Of a DNA stretch of 64,000 bases, positions 41,386 to 49,920 are shown one piece after another. The DNA lies in contig UQFS01000004.1 of assembly GCA_900540375.1 (NCBI GenBank), positions 66,799 through 130,798 of the forward strand, read 5' to 3'. The notes beneath the pieces were generated by a model, which was not told the origin of the DNA, ran no database searches, and worked only from the letters and a program-made list of their open reading frames with translations. This DNA comes from an uncultured Prevotella sp. GTDB taxonomy: Bacteria > Bacteroidota > Bacteroidia > Bacteroidales > Bacteroidaceae. Position 1 is the first letter of the stretch. The number at the start of each line of letters is the position of its first letter. A program made the translations under genes and the position numbers.

Positions 41386-41480
41386 CAATTCTCCAACAAT
41401 AAATTCTCAATTCTGCGACAATAAATTCTCAATTCTCTTTCTAAAAATTCTCAATTCTCCAACGATAAATTCTCAATTCT
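41386..41480. repeat. 22-bp tandem array, CAATTCT unit
   Basis: Four full units start at 41386, 41408, 41430 and 41452 and a partial fifth at 41474, exactly 22 bp apart. Each opens CAATTCT and most end AATAAATTCT; the middle 5-6 bases vary. No unique spacers, so not CRISPR. It begins 60 bp after the GT4 stop. Confidence 0.92.
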
Positions 41481-41633
41481 GTCATCCTTCCTTCTCTGCG
41501 CTTGCTTTCGGACTCTTTCCTTTTGGCACTGATGCAGAAAGCCAACGATGGTCGTATCAGACGATTTTGCGCTGACAGAGAGGAAGTCATCAAAATATAA
41601 CTTAATTTATTTCCGTATCAGCCCAAATCTGTG

Positions 41634-41642
41634 TAATTTTGC
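41634..41642 (+). promoter_or_regulatory. Promoter -7 box of the DUF4294 gene
   Basis: TAATTTTGC, ending 7 bp before the ATG at 41650. This implies a leader of only a base or two. Confidence 0.6.
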
Positions 41643-41649
41643 GGCTGTT

Positions 41650-42327
41650 ATGAAGGTTGCAGATTACATCATCAGAATGTGGAAGCATGTCGCGCTGGTT
41701 GCCGTGTGCCTCTGCATGGTGGTTGCCGCCTGTGCACAGGGCGACATCGATCATCCGGGCCATGTCAATCCCGAGGACATGCAGGTGGATATGGACAACC
41801 CCACCTTCGTGCCGATGGTGAAGGTGGGCAAGGTGCTCATGGGCCGTGACTCCATCCAGTATGTGGAACTCAACAATGTGTGGGTGTTCACTCAGCCCGT
41901 CTTCAAGAACGCGCAGGAGCGTGCTGCCTTCAACCGGCTGGTTTACAACGTGAAGAAGGTGCTCCCCATTGCCAAGGAAGTCAACCGCATCATCATCGAG
42001 ACCGGCGATTACCTCGAGACGCTGCCCGACAAGAAGGCCAAGGACGAGCACATGAAGCGCGTGGAGGCAGCTATCAAGAAGGAATACACGCCGCGCATGA
42101 AGAAGCTCACCTACAGTCAGGGCAAGCTGCTCATCAAGCTTGTCTATCGCGAATGCAACAGTTCCAGCTATGACCTCATCAAAGCCTTTCTCGGTCCCGT
42201 GCGTGCCGGCTTTTACCAAGCCTTCGCCTGGGTGTTCGGCGCCAGCCTGAAAAAGGACTATGAGCCTAAGGGCGTGGACCGGCTCACAGAGCGCGTCGTG
42301 CTCCTCGTGGAGGCAGGACAGTTGTAG
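41650..42327 (+). CDS. DUF4294 domain protein, exported
   Basis: A 225-residue protein with an N-terminal export signal ending VVAACAQGD; cleavage by signal peptidase I would leave Gln, while the Cys could instead be lipidated. The conserved part (about 80-190: FKNAQERAAFNRLVYNVKKVLPIAKE, YSQGKLLIKLVYRECNSSSY) is the DUF4294 pattern known from Bacteroidota and of unknown function. Start at 41650 because the promoter lies just before it. Monocistronic, with a repeat array on each side. Confidence 0.78.
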   Translation: MKVADYIIRMWKHVALVAVCLCMVVAACAQGDIDHPGHVNPEDMQVDMDNPTFVPMVKVGKVLMGRDSIQYVELNNVWVFTQPVFKNAQERAAFNRLVYNVKKVLPIAKEVNRIIIETGDYLETLPDKKAKDEHMKRVEAAIKKEYTPRMKKLTYSQGKLLIKLVYRECNSSSYDLIKAFLGPVRAGFYQAFAWVFGASLKKDYEPKGVDRLTERVVLLVEAGQL

Positions 42328-42339
42328 AATATGCTTTAC

Positions 42340-42750
42340 AAAAGTCTGTCAACTTTCTCTTTCATTCTAGAGAGAACGGTGAAGGCTTTTGAGCAGAAAA
42401 GTCTTGTGAAATCCAGCGAAAATCATGGTCTTCTTATCAGAAAGGCTCTTTATAGTGATCAGAAAGGCTTTCTGATGTGGTCAAAGTGCCTTTCTGATGT
42501 GGTCAGAGAGGCTTTCTGATAGGATCAGAAAGGCTTTCTGACAAGAGCGGATCAGCAGTATAGCAGTGAAAAAGCGTGCCAATAAATTACAAGTAGTTGT
42601 TTGTCAGCAAATTATAAAAGTCCGTCATAATTCGCGTTTTTCCGTTCAAGTACCTACTTGTTTCAGAAAATCGCACTCTCAGAGGTGGAAAATTGTCAGA
42701 AAGCAAGACAAAAGGAGGGCGGAAAGTTTATGCGTTATCTGCTTGATGAT
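42340..42750. repeat. Dispersed non-coding element, copy 2
   Basis: The 530-bp gap before 42858 holds no convincing gene. It is colinear with 3465-3870: AACTTTCT-TTTCATTC-AGAGAG (42350-42373), then the TCAGAAAGG array, AATTATAAAA (42610), TTCGCG, TCTCAGAG and GTCAG with the same 26-bp spacing, TATGCGT and TCTGCT. Both copies start soon after a stop codon and end before a promoter-led gene. Confidence 0.65.
42437..42546. repeat. 22-bp tandem array, TCAGAAAGGCTTTCTGA unit
   Basis: Five units start at 42437, 42459, 42481, 42503 and 42525, exactly 22 bp apart. The core TCAGAAAGGCTTTCTGA is an almost perfect palindrome, so each unit can form a small hairpin. Units 1 and 3 are the most diverged. 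Confidence 0.92.
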
Positions 42751-42803
42751 GCTGTCGTGGAAATGTCTTCTGAGGTTTGTTCCCTATTTTCTTCCGCCAA
42801 GTC

Positions 42804-42835
42804 TTGTTTATCTGAAAGGAAAAGGTTATATTTGC
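42804..42835 (+). promoter_or_regulatory. Promoter of the AAA-ATPase gene
   Basis: TTG (42804-42806), 20-bp spacer, TATATTTGC (42827-42835), 22 bp before the ATG at 42858. Confidence 0.7.
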
Positions 42836-42857
42836 ATCAACGATAAGCAACAAGACG

Positions 42858-44591
42858 ATGAGCAACGATTTCAAGCGCATTCCCTACGGCATCTCCGACT
42901 TTAAGCAGGTGCGGGAGGAGAACAAATATTTGGTGGACAAGACCATGTACTTCGAACGGATGGAACGGGCGGGTAACTTTCTCTTCCTCGTCCGTCCGCG
43001 CCGTTTCGGCAAGAGTCTGTTTCTGAACATGCTCGAAGCCTACTACGACATCAATGAGAAGGACAACTTCCAAGAGCTGTTCAAGGGAATGTATGTAGTA
43101 GACCATCCGACAGAATACCACAACAAATACCAAGTGTTGCACCTCGATTTCTCGTTGGTGGGCAGTGATGTGGAGAATCTGAAGACGAATTTCAGTAACT
43201 ACCTAACCAGTTGCTGTGAAACCTTTGTTAGGAAATATGCCTCATACTATCCAGAGGGAGTTGCAGAAGAAGTGCTCCGAGGTAAGACTGGTATGGACAT
43301 ACTCAATCGTCTCAACCTTGCCGCCCATGCGGCAGGATGCCCGCTATACCTTATTGTCGACGAGTATGACAACTTCACCAACAATGTGCTGAACGTGAAA
43401 GGACAACAAGCTTACCACGATCTCACTCACGGAACTGGTTTCTACCGTGACGTGTTTAAGCTATTCAAGCCGATGTTCGACCGTATCATCATGCTCGGTG
43501 TGTCGCCCATCACCCTCGACGACCTGACGAGTGGTTACAACATCGCGCTGAACATGACCATCGACTCGCGCTTCAACCAGATGCTCGGCTTTTCCGAAGA
43601 TGAGGTGCGTCAGATGATACGCTATTACAAAGATGCAGGTGCCATCAAGCCGGAAGTTACAGAGGACAGTATCATTGCCGACATCAAACCGTGGTACGAC
43701 AACTACTGCTTCGCCAAGTCCAGCTTTGGAAAGGAGCCCGGCATGTTTAACAGTGATATGGTCTGCTACTATATGAGCACGCTTATCGATACAGGAACTA
43801 AGCCGGAAGAGATGGTTGATCCCAACACAAAGACCGACTACAAGAAGTTGCGCAACCTGATCGAGATCGGCAACATGACTGAGGAGCGCCGACAGACCAT
43901 CTACGACATCGTGCATATGGGTTACACCATCGCTACCGTCAACAGTTACTTCCCTGCCGAGAGCATCACCGACGAGGACAACTTCATCAGTCTGCTCTTC
44001 TACTACGGTATGCTCACCATCCGTGGCACCCTTGGAGCTGCGCTGAAGCTCGGTATTCCGAACAACAACGTGCGCATACAGTACTACAACTACTTGATGC
44101 AGGCCTTCCAACAAATCCACCCCACTGCTCTCTCTCAACTCAATGTGCCTTTTTATCAGGCAGCCGTGGAGGGCAACTGGCGTCCGATGATGGACTATAT
44201 CCTCAAAGCCTATCACGACACCACGGCCGTGCGACAGCTCATCGAGGGCGAGCGCAACCTGCAGGGGTTCATGAATGCTTTCCTCTCGCTTGACCCTTAT
44301 TATCTCGTAGCTCCCGAGATGGAGTTCTCCCACGGCTACTGCGATTTCTTCCTGCTGCCCAACTACACGGTCTACCCGATGGTGGCCCACAGCTATATCT
44401 TAGAGCTTAAATACCTCAAAGCCGACGCTACCGACGCTGAGGCTGCCCAACAATGGACCGATGCCGTTGCTCAGGTCAAGACCTATGCCGCCGATGCCAA
44501 ACTACAGAGTATGCTCCATGGCACGCAACTCCATCCTATCGTAGTACAGATCAAGGGCTACGATGTCGTGAAGATGGAGGAAATAAGGTAA
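42858..44591 (+). CDS. AAA-ATPase-like protein with PD-(D/E)XK nuclease domain
   Basis: A 577-residue protein of the common Bacteroidota family PF09820 plus PF08011. N-terminal IPYGISDFKQVREEN, a degenerate P-loop RPRRFGKSLFLNML (about 45-58), Walker B LYLIVDEYDNF (about 167-177), then a helical middle and a C-terminal nuclease-like site: MEFSHGYCDFFLLPN and YILELKYLK (Asp and E-x-K). Function is not established; these genes occur in many copies and vary between strains. A truncated glnQ-type gene end lies directly after it, which suggests arrival or rearrangement here. Confidence 0.85.
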   Translation: MSNDFKRIPYGISDFKQVREENKYLVDKTMYFERMERAGNFLFLVRPRRFGKSLFLNMLEAYYDINEKDNFQELFKGMYVVDHPTEYHNKYQVLHLDFSLVGSDVENLKTNFSNYLTSCCETFVRKYASYYPEGVAEEVLRGKTGMDILNRLNLAAHAAGCPLYLIVDEYDNFTNNVLNVKGQQAYHDLTHGTGFYRDVFKLFKPMFDRIIMLGVSPITLDDLTSGYNIALNMTIDSRFNQMLGFSEDEVRQMIRYYKDAGAIKPEVTEDSIIADIKPWYDNYCFAKSSFGKEPGMFNSDMVCYYMSTLIDTGTKPEEMVDPNTKTDYKKLRNLIEIGNMTEERRQTIYDIVHMGYTIATVNSYFPAESITDEDNFISLLFYYGMLTIRGTLGAALKLGIPNNNVRIQYYNYLMQAFQQIHPTALSQLNVPFYQAAVEGNWRPMMDYILKAYHDTTAVRQLIEGERNLQGFMNAFLSLDPYYLVAPEMEFSHGYCDFFLLPNYTVYPMVAHSYILELKYLKADATDAEAAQQWTDAVAQVKTYAADAKLQSMLHGTQLHPIVVQIKGYDVVKMEEIR

Positions 44592-44610
44592 AAGAGTAAA
44601 AAGGAGATAG

Positions 44611-44715
44611 GGATTAAGAGTAATCATAAAAAGAATCAGTGAAGAAGAGGGCAAGCCCGAGGATATCTTCAGCCATCCGCGGTCAGAAAGACTCAAGAGC
44701 TTTCTCAAGAGATGA
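44611..44715 (+). pseudogene. Remnant: C-terminal end of an amino-acid ABC transporter ATPase (GlnQ-type)
   Basis: An open stretch with no start, bounded by TAG at 44608-44610 and TGA at 44713-44715, encodes a peptide containing EEGKPEDIFSHPRSERLKSFL. That is the typical C-terminus of polar amino-acid ABC ATPases (EEG-P-EIF-P-S-R-FL). The Walker motifs and the rest of the gene are gone; the AAA-ATPase gene ends 19 bp before. It precedes an alanine symporter gene, so an amino-acid transport neighbourhood was probably disrupted. Confidence 0.7.
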
Positions 44716-44774
44716 AATATCGGCTATTGTTGTTATTTTCCTTTCATTTTGAACCAATCAACAAAATTATTTTG

Positions 44775-44782
44775 TACCTTTG
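44775..44782 (+). promoter_or_regulatory. Alanine symporter gene promoter -7 box
   Basis: TACCTTTG, 40 bp before the ATG at 44823. Confidence 0.6.
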
Positions 44783-44822
44783 TCACGAAATTGGGAGATA
44801 GACCTTCAAAAGTAACAGAGAG

Positions 44823-46241
44823 ATGGAAGAGATATTTTCAGCAGATGGTTGGCTTAACACCGCGATCACCTATATAAACAATGTGTTGTGGACCTACGTC
44901 CTTGTAGCTGTCCTCATCGCTTGCGCCGTACTGTTCACGATCAAGACGCGTGGCGTGCAGTTCCGCATGATTGGCGAGATGATACGTCTGTTGGGCGACT
45001 CCACGAAGAAAACCCATGAGAAACACGTCTCGTCGTTCGAAGCTTTCGCCGTGTCCATAGCCTCCCGTGTGGGTACCGGCAACCTCGCCGGTGTGGCTAC
45101 AGCCATTGCGGTAGGTGGACCGGGTGCCATCTTCTGGATGTGGGTCATCGCCCTGCTTGGTTCGGCTACCGCCTTCGTGGAGTCTACGCTGGCCCAACTC
45201 TATAAGCGCAAGACCAAGGGAAGCTATATCGGCGGCCCCGCCTATTATATGATGTTTGGCTTGCACAAGCGCTGGATGGCGCGTCTTTACGCTGTACTGA
45301 TCACCGTCACCTTTTGCATGGCCTATATCTCCATCCAGAGCAACACCATCTGCGGAGCCATGCAGGGAGCCTTTGGCGTGCAGCCCTGGGTGATGGGACT
45401 TATCCTTGTAGCGCTCTCCACAGCCTGCGTCTTTGGCGGTATCAACCGCATCGCAAAGGTCAGCAGCATCTTCGTGCCCGTGATGGCTGTGCTCTATATC
45501 CTCCTGGCGCTGGTCATCCTTGCCATGAACATTCAGCTTGTGCCCCGCATGTTCGCCATTATCATTGAGAATGCCTTTGGTCTCCGACAGTTCACCGGCG
45601 GCACTTTTGGCGCCATGATGATGACAGGTATCAAGCGCGGGCTGTTCTCCAACGAGGCCGGTGAAGGCTCCGCAGCCTGTGCGGCCAGCATCGCCGATGT
45701 CAGTCATCCTGTCAAGCAAGGACTGGTGCAGGCGCTCAGCGTCTTCACCGACACGCTGCTCATCTGCAGCTGCACCGCCTTTATCATCCTGCTCAGCGGC
45801 GTGTACACTGACAACAGTCTCAATGGCATTCAGCTTACCCAGAACGCCTTGCAGCACGAGATAGGCACTGCCGGCCCTACGTTTGTCGCCGTAGCTATCT
45901 TCATGTTTGCCTTCTCGTCGATCATCGGAAACTACACCTATGGTGAGATGAACGTGAAGTTCCTCACCGCCGACCGCCGTTGGCTGACCTTCGTGCGGGT
46001 GATGAACGGTATTGTCATGGTGCTTTTCGGCGCTTTGGCCAGTCTCGACTTGGTGTGGAATCTTGGCGATCTGTTTATGGGTTGCATCACGCTGTGCAAC
46101 CTTTTTGCCATCGTCAAGCTCCATCCGCGTGCTGTCTTCCTGCTGAAAGACTATATCCGGCAGAAACGTGCAGGCATCAAGAGCCCCACGTTTCATAAGA
46201 GTCAGATGCCGGAGATAGCCGATGAACTCAGTGCATGGTAG
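44823..46241 (+). CDS. Sodium:alanine symporter family protein (AGCS)
   Basis: A 472-residue inner-membrane transporter with about eleven helices. The family motif is clear: VSSFEAFAVSIASRVGTGNLAGVATAI (about 75-101) with the GTGN sodium/substrate residues, GPGAIFWMW, and GLFSNEAGEGSAA (about 273-285). It takes up alanine or glycine with Na+. It has its own promoter and seems to be transcribed alone. Confidence 0.93.
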   Translation: MEEIFSADGWLNTAITYINNVLWTYVLVAVLIACAVLFTIKTRGVQFRMIGEMIRLLGDSTKKTHEKHVSSFEAFAVSIASRVGTGNLAGVATAIAVGGPGAIFWMWVIALLGSATAFVESTLAQLYKRKTKGSYIGGPAYYMMFGLHKRWMARLYAVLITVTFCMAYISIQSNTICGAMQGAFGVQPWVMGLILVALSTACVFGGINRIAKVSSIFVPVMAVLYILLALVILAMNIQLVPRMFAIIIENAFGLRQFTGGTFGAMMMTGIKRGLFSNEAGEGSAACAASIADVSHPVKQGLVQALSVFTDTLLICSCTAFIILLSGVYTDNSLNGIQLTQNALQHEIGTAGPTFVAVAIFMFAFSSIIGNYTYGEMNVKFLTADRRWLTFVRVMNGIVMVLFGALASLDLVWNLGDLFMGCITLCNLFAIVKLHPRAVFLLKDYIRQKRAGIKSPTFHKSQMPEIADELSAW

Positions 46242-46333
46242 AAACGTTGTGGTGTAAAAAACGATCTGTTGACTTGCTTTTTTATATCAAATGATAGAAT
46301 AATCGGCTTTTTACTTAGATTCTTTAGCGAAAG

Positions 46334-46366
46334 TTTGGGAGTTTGCATATTTTGATATAACTTTGC
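46334..46366 (+). promoter_or_regulatory. SusCD operon promoter
   Basis: TTTG (46334-46337), 20-bp spacer, TAACTTTGC (46358-46366). The predicted RNA start near 46372 leaves a leader of about 215 bases before the SusC ATG. Confidence 0.8.
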
Positions 46367-46371
46367 AACTG

Positions 46372-46588
46372 TATTTAAAAATACGTAAAAAGACTGGTTG
46401 CTTACTTGTTAACACCACAAGAAGTACTGTATCATTTTAGAATGAAAATACTCAAATAGGTCATGAAAGGAGGTTTATAAGACATAGATCGTCTGATTAA
46501 TGAGTGCGCGAAAGAGAGAGAAGTAGTATTTGGACAAAGAAGATTAGAACACAATTAATATTTTTTATTTAAAATTCAAAGAGAGTCT
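46372..46588 (+). other. Long untranslated leader of the SusCD operon
   Basis: About 215 bases between promoter and ATG. It contains GTATTTAAAAATAC (46371-46384, a small hairpin) and a tiny frame ATGAAAGGAGGTTTATAA near 46463. No known riboswitch was recognised. Leaders of this length in nutrient-uptake operons can carry regulation. Confidence 0.45.
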
Positions 46589-49500
46589 ATGAAGAAAAGG
46601 TTAAGTATGATCCTTGCCTGTCTGTTCCTCTTTGTGGGTATGGCATTAGCCCAAACGACGATTACGGGCACGGTCATATCGCAGGAAGACGGTGAACCGA
46701 TCATCGGAGCCTCTGTCATGGTAGACGGGGGAAGTAAAGTCGGTACAGTCACAGACGCCGACGGACATTTTACGCTATCAGTGCCAGTGGGAAAGAAGCT
46801 GGTGATCAGCTACATTGGCATGAAGAGCCAGACTGTGGCCGCCAAGCCCAACATGAAAGTTACACTGCAGTCCGACGACCGCACTTTGGGAGAAGTCGTG
46901 GTCACCGGTATGACCACCCAGGACAAGCGCCTGTTCTCCGGTGCTGCCACAAAGATCGACGCGTCCAAGGCCAAACTCGACGGTATGGCTGATATCAGCC
47001 GCTCTCTTGAAGGCCGTGCTGCCGGTGTGAGCGTACAGAACGTCTCCGGAACCTTTGGTACAGCGCCGAAGATCCGCGTGCGCGGTGCTACCTCTATTTT
47101 CGGCAGCAGCAAACCGCTGTGGGTCGTTGACGGCGTGATCATGGAGGACATCACCGATGTGGATGCCAGCTCACTGTCTTCCGGTGACGCCAAGACGCTG
47201 ATCTCCTCCGCCATCGCCGGACTCAACGCCGACGACATCGAGAGTTTCCAGATCCTGAAAGACGGTTCCGCCACATCTATCTATGGCGCACGTGCTATGG
47301 CCGGTGTGATTGTCGTGACCACCAAGAAAGGTAAGGCCGGACAAAGCCACATCAGCTACACCGGTGAGTATACCATGCGTCTGAAACCCAGCTACCGCAA
47401 CTTCAACATCATGAACTCCCAGGACCAGATGGGAGTGTATCAGGAGTTGCAAAAGAAAGGCTACCTCAATTACGCTGAGACAGCCAATGCCATGAACAGC
47501 GGTGTCTACGGACGCATGTATGAGCTCCTTTCCCAATATGATGCCACAAAAGGCCAGTTCACTCTGGAAAACACTGAAGCAGCCAAGAATGCTTATCTGC
47601 GCGCTGCCGAATACCGCAACACCGACTGGTTTGACGAACTGTTCTCTACCGCCATCATGCACAATCACAGCGTGAGTGTCTCCGGCGGTACAGACAGGGC
47701 GAAGTACTATGCCTCCCTGTCTGCCATGTTCGACCCGGGATGGTATAAGTCAAGCAAGGTGCAGCGCTACACTGCCAACATCAACACCACATACACCATC
47801 AACAAGCATGTTGATGTCAACCTCATCGGCAATGCTTCTTACCGTAAGCAAAAGGCCCCTGGATCGCTGAGCCGCTCCATTGACCCGGTCAGCGGAGGTG
47901 TCAGCCGTGACTTCGACATCAACCCCTATTCTTATGCGTTGAACACTTCACGCACGCTTGACCCCAACGAGTACTATACCCGCAACTACGCCAAGTTCAA
48001 CATCTTTAATGAACTGACCAACAACTACATGGATCTCAATGTTCACGACTTCCGTGTACAGGCAAGCATTGACTATAAGCCTATCGACAAGGTGAAGATC
48101 ACTGCCCTGGCCGCTGTCAAGAGTGCCTCGTCAGCCATGGAGCACTACGTCAAGGACAACTCCAACCAGGCTCTGGCCTACCGCGCCATGGGCACCACGA
48201 CCATCCGCGACAACAACCCTTACCTCTACACTGATCCCGACAACCAGTTTGCTTTGCCTGTCAGTATTCTGGAGTACGGTGGTATCTATGACCGCACGGA
48301 CAACAGCTTTTTTGGTTGGGATTCACGCCTGTCGGCTTCTTACAACGATGTCTTCAACGACTCGCATATTGTCAACCTCTATGCCGGTATGGAGACCAAC
48401 TGCGTGGACCGCAAGCAGACGTGGGGCCGCGGCTGGGGCATGCAGTTCTATGACGGCGAGATTCCCTTCTTCAACTACATGGCCTTCAAGAAATGGCAGG
48501 AGCAGGGTACCGACTACTATACAATGTCCAACACCCACATCCGCAGCATAGCCTACTTCGGCACCGGCACCTATTCTTATAAGGGACGCTACCAGGTCAC
48601 CGGCACCTTCCGTTACGAGGGTACCAACTATCTGGGCAAGGCCACATCAGCCCGCTGGTTGCCTACCTACAACGTCTCCGGTGCTTGGAATGCACACGAG
48701 GAGAGCTGGTTCAGCGATGCGTTCAAGAATGCGCTCACACATGCCACGCTACGTCTGAGCTACTCGCTTACCGGCGACCGCCCGCCTGTGACCAACTCCC
48801 TGCCCGTCTTCACCGCCACCGTGCCCTGGCGTCCGTTTACGACCATCCAGGAGAAAGGATACGGCGAGGAGATCGGCAACAGCGACCTGACCTATGAGAA
48901 AAAGCGCGAGTTCAACGTCGGTCTGGATCTGGGCTTCCTCAACAACCGCATCAATCTGACCACCGACTTCTACTGGCGCCGCAACAAAGACCTCATCGGC
49001 TATGTCAACAGTCCGCTCTACGGACCTTGGAATCTGGCTAACGTCGCCGCTATGAAGTCTAATGGTATTGAGGTTTCGTTGAGCACGACCAACATCAAGA
49101 CCGAGGATTTCAGTTGGGAGACCAACTTCATCTACTCCTGGACACATAACGAGATTACGAGCCTCTTCTCTCAGGCCCGTATCATCGACCTTGTGCAGGG
49201 TACCGGATACAGCATGGTGGGCTATCCTGCCAACTCTATCTTCAGCATCCCCTTTGCAGGGCTGAACCGCGAGGGACTGCCTACGTTCTATGACGAGAAC
49301 GGAAAAGTCACCACTTCCGGCATCTACTTGCAGGAACGTGACCCCGACAAGATGGGATTTCTGAAATACGAGGGACCTGCAGAGCCGACAACAACGGGAT
49401 CTTTGGGCAATCTCTTCCGCTACAAGAACTGGGAGCTCAACGTGTTCATCACCTATAGCTTCGGCAATAAGGTGCGTCTCGACCCTGTCTTCAGCAACGA

Positions 49501-49900
49501 GTATGACGACCTGACCTCCACACCGAAGGAATTCCGCAACCGCTGGACTCACGCCGGCGATGAGAAGGTGACCGGCATCCCCGTCATTGCCAGCAGGCGC
49601 CAGAACAAAAACGACAGTGAGCTCAAGGTGGCTTACAATTGCTACAACTACTCTTCGGAGCGCATCGCCAAGGGCGACTTCATCCGCATGAAGGAGATGT
49701 CGTTGGGTTATAACTTCCCCCAGAAGCTTATCAATCCTTTAGGGGTGAACAGCCTTTCGCTGAAATTGCAGGCTACCAACCTCTTCCTCATCTACGCCGA
49801 CAAGAAGCTCAACGGACAGGATCCTGAGTTCTTCAACACCGGCGGTGTGGCTGCTCCTACACCGAAGCAGTTCACCCTGACTTTAAGATTAGGTCTTTAA
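46589..49900 (+). CDS. SusC/RagA family TonB-linked outer membrane protein
   Basis: An 1103-residue TonB-dependent transporter. The signal peptide ends MALA with mature Gln; residues about 22-98 are a carboxypeptidase-regulatory-like domain (TVISQEDGEPIIGASVMV), then a plug with VRGATSIFGSSKPLWVVDG and LKDGSATSIYGARAMAG (about 160-250), and a 22-strand-type barrel ending FTLTLRLGL. It forms the import channel closed by the SusD lipoprotein encoded 20 bp downstream. The metallohydrolase gene in this operon suggests peptide or protein-derived cargo, not glycan, though this is inference. Confidence 0.95.
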   Translation: MKKRLSMILACLFLFVGMALAQTTITGTVISQEDGEPIIGASVMVDGGSKVGTVTDADGHFTLSVPVGKKLVISYIGMKSQTVAAKPNMKVTLQSDDRTLGEVVVTGMTTQDKRLFSGAATKIDASKAKLDGMADISRSLEGRAAGVSVQNVSGTFGTAPKIRVRGATSIFGSSKPLWVVDGVIMEDITDVDASSLSSGDAKTLISSAIAGLNADDIESFQILKDGSATSIYGARAMAGVIVVTTKKGKAGQSHISYTGEYTMRLKPSYRNFNIMNSQDQMGVYQELQKKGYLNYAETANAMNSGVYGRMYELLSQYDATKGQFTLENTEAAKNAYLRAAEYRNTDWFDELFSTAIMHNHSVSVSGGTDRAKYYASLSAMFDPGWYKSSKVQRYTANINTTYTINKHVDVNLIGNASYRKQKAPGSLSRSIDPVSGGVSRDFDINPYSYALNTSRTLDPNEYYTRNYAKFNIFNELTNNYMDLNVHDFRVQASIDYKPIDKVKITALAAVKSASSAMEHYVKDNSNQALAYRAMGTTTIRDNNPYLYTDPDNQFALPVSILEYGGIYDRTDNSFFGWDSRLSASYNDVFNDSHIVNLYAGMETNCVDRKQTWGRGWGMQFYDGEIPFFNYMAFKKWQEQGTDYYTMSNTHIRSIAYFGTGTYSYKGRYQVTGTFRYEGTNYLGKATSARWLPTYNVSGAWNAHEESWFSDAFKNALTHATLRLSYSLTGDRPPVTNSLPVFTATVPWRPFTTIQEKGYGEEIGNSDLTYEKKREFNVGLDLGFLNNRINLTTDFYWRRNKDLIGYVNSPLYGPWNLANVAAMKSNGIEVSLSTTNIKTEDFSWETNFIYSWTHNEITSLFSQARIIDLVQGTGYSMVGYPANSIFSIPFAGLNREGLPTFYDENGKVTTSGIYLQERDPDKMGFLKYEGPAEPTTTGSLGNLFRYKNWELNVFITYSFGNKVRLDPVFSNEYDDLTSTPKEFRNRWTHAGDEKVTGIPVIASRRQNKNDSELKVAYNCYNYSSERIAKGDFIRMKEMSLGYNFPQKLINPLGVNSLSLKLQATNLFLIYADKKLNGQDPEFFNTGGVAAPTPKQFTLTLRLGL

Positions 49901-49920
49901 CCCTCAGAATCGAATAAGAC

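Noticed and set aside
41386..42546. CRISPR arrays at the 22-bp repeats
   Set aside because: The units are contiguous and there are no unique spacers of 28-40 bp, nor any cas gene in the window.
42658..42846. Small gene of 62 codons before the AAA-ATPase gene
   Set aside because: It overlaps the promoter of the next gene and the region is homologous to a non-coding stretch elsewhere.
44838..46196. 452-codon minus-strand frame
   Set aside because: Antisense to the alanine symporter gene, His/Asp-rich translation without any family pattern.
46463..46480. Leader peptide gene before susC
   Set aside because: Only five codons (ATGAAAGGAGGTTTATAA), with no sign of attenuation structure; could be chance.
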